This document shows positions 60,542 through 60,543 of a stretch of 60,543 nt of DNA, piece by piece. The DNA is from Alphaproteobacteria bacterium. GTDB lineage: Bacteria; Pseudomonadota; Alphaproteobacteria; Micavibrionales; Micavibrionaceae. The stretch covers positions 1 to 60,543 of the forward strand of contig JAGNLJ010000013.1 of NCBI GenBank assembly GCA_017999645.1, read 5' to 3'. The notes beneath the pieces are model-generated. The model did not search any database and was not told where the DNA came from. It worked only from the letters and a program-made list of their open reading frames with translations. The number at the start of each line of letters is the position of its first letter. Positions within the stretch are counted from its first letter, which is position 1. The position numbers and the translations under genes are program-made.

Positions 60542-60543
60542 TT

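Overview
The window looks like the chromosome of an alphaproteobacterium. The evidence is a CcrM-type cell-cycle methyltransferase, a PopZ-like polar organiser, the split F0 ATP-synthase operon (atpI-B-E-F'-F), a zapA/6S RNA/5-FTHF cyclo-ligase locus, and the yebC-ruvCAB-ybgC-tolQRAB cluster. Most genes are about 50-58% GC by eye. The gene content loosely recalls free-living or predatory Rhodospirillales/Micavibrio-like lineages, but the sequence alone does not settle the order. Nearly everything is core housekeeping. There is no CRISPR array, transposase, integrase or prophage, and no gene-free stretch longer than about 300 bp.

Layout: 1-3.3 kb holds RlpA and MltB (peptidoglycan lysis), tRNA-Ser with a partial 3' duplicate, and a Pit/DUF47 phosphate pair. 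3.4-5.9 kb holds a CPBP membrane protein and divergent mntR/mntH around a palindromic operator. 6-12.2 kb runs rplU-rpmA, terminator, obgE-proB-pepN-rnhB. 12.2-13.7 kb is ccrM-folB behind a dense GANTC cluster. 13.7-23 kb holds an exported unknown, mutY, dciA-like, efp, suhB, an OmpA-domain protein, a DsbA-like thioredoxin and smc. 23-27.6 kb holds the F0 operon, proA and nadD. 27.6-33 kb holds a possible small RNA, rsfS with no standard start codon, rlmH, envC, ctpA, a divergent polysaccharide deacetylase and rppH. 33-40 kb (minus strand) is yebC-ruvCAB-ybgC-tolQRAB without pal. 40-43.4 kb holds a response regulator with an unknown partner, a YmdB-type phosphodiesterase, the cyclo-ligase, 6S RNA and zapA. 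43.6-49.5 kb is a central-carbon block (tkt, gap, a MarR-like regulator, two class I aldolases). 49.7-56.5 kb holds epmA, rpmE, small proteins, valS, popZ and tolC. 56.6-60.5 kb holds a Pcm-like methyltransferase, tRNA-Cys, an unknown HEXXH protein, a TerC-CBS protein and tRNA-Asn.

Functional links: EF-P and its lysylating enzyme EpmA are both present. proB and proA are both here but in different operons. EnvC, RlpA, MltB, Tol and ZapA all serve division and the envelope. RsfS, RlmH, ObgE, L21, L27, L31 and 6S RNA serve the ribosome and RNA polymerase.

Most notable: (1) a dispersed palindromic repeat that supplies the coding sequence of the EnvC signal peptide, and a second repeat family that supplies the RuvC C-terminus; (2) a roughly 740-bp AT-rich mosaic patch inside valS; (3) nine GANTC sites in 145 bp at ccrM; (4) rsfS apparently starting at ATT or CTG behind its own promoter and a terminator-like hairpin; (5) a 15-bp terminator hairpin that buries the ribosome-binding site of the second aldolase gene; (6) an uncharacterised, AT-richer HEXXH protein ending 2 bp from the tRNA-Cys gene.
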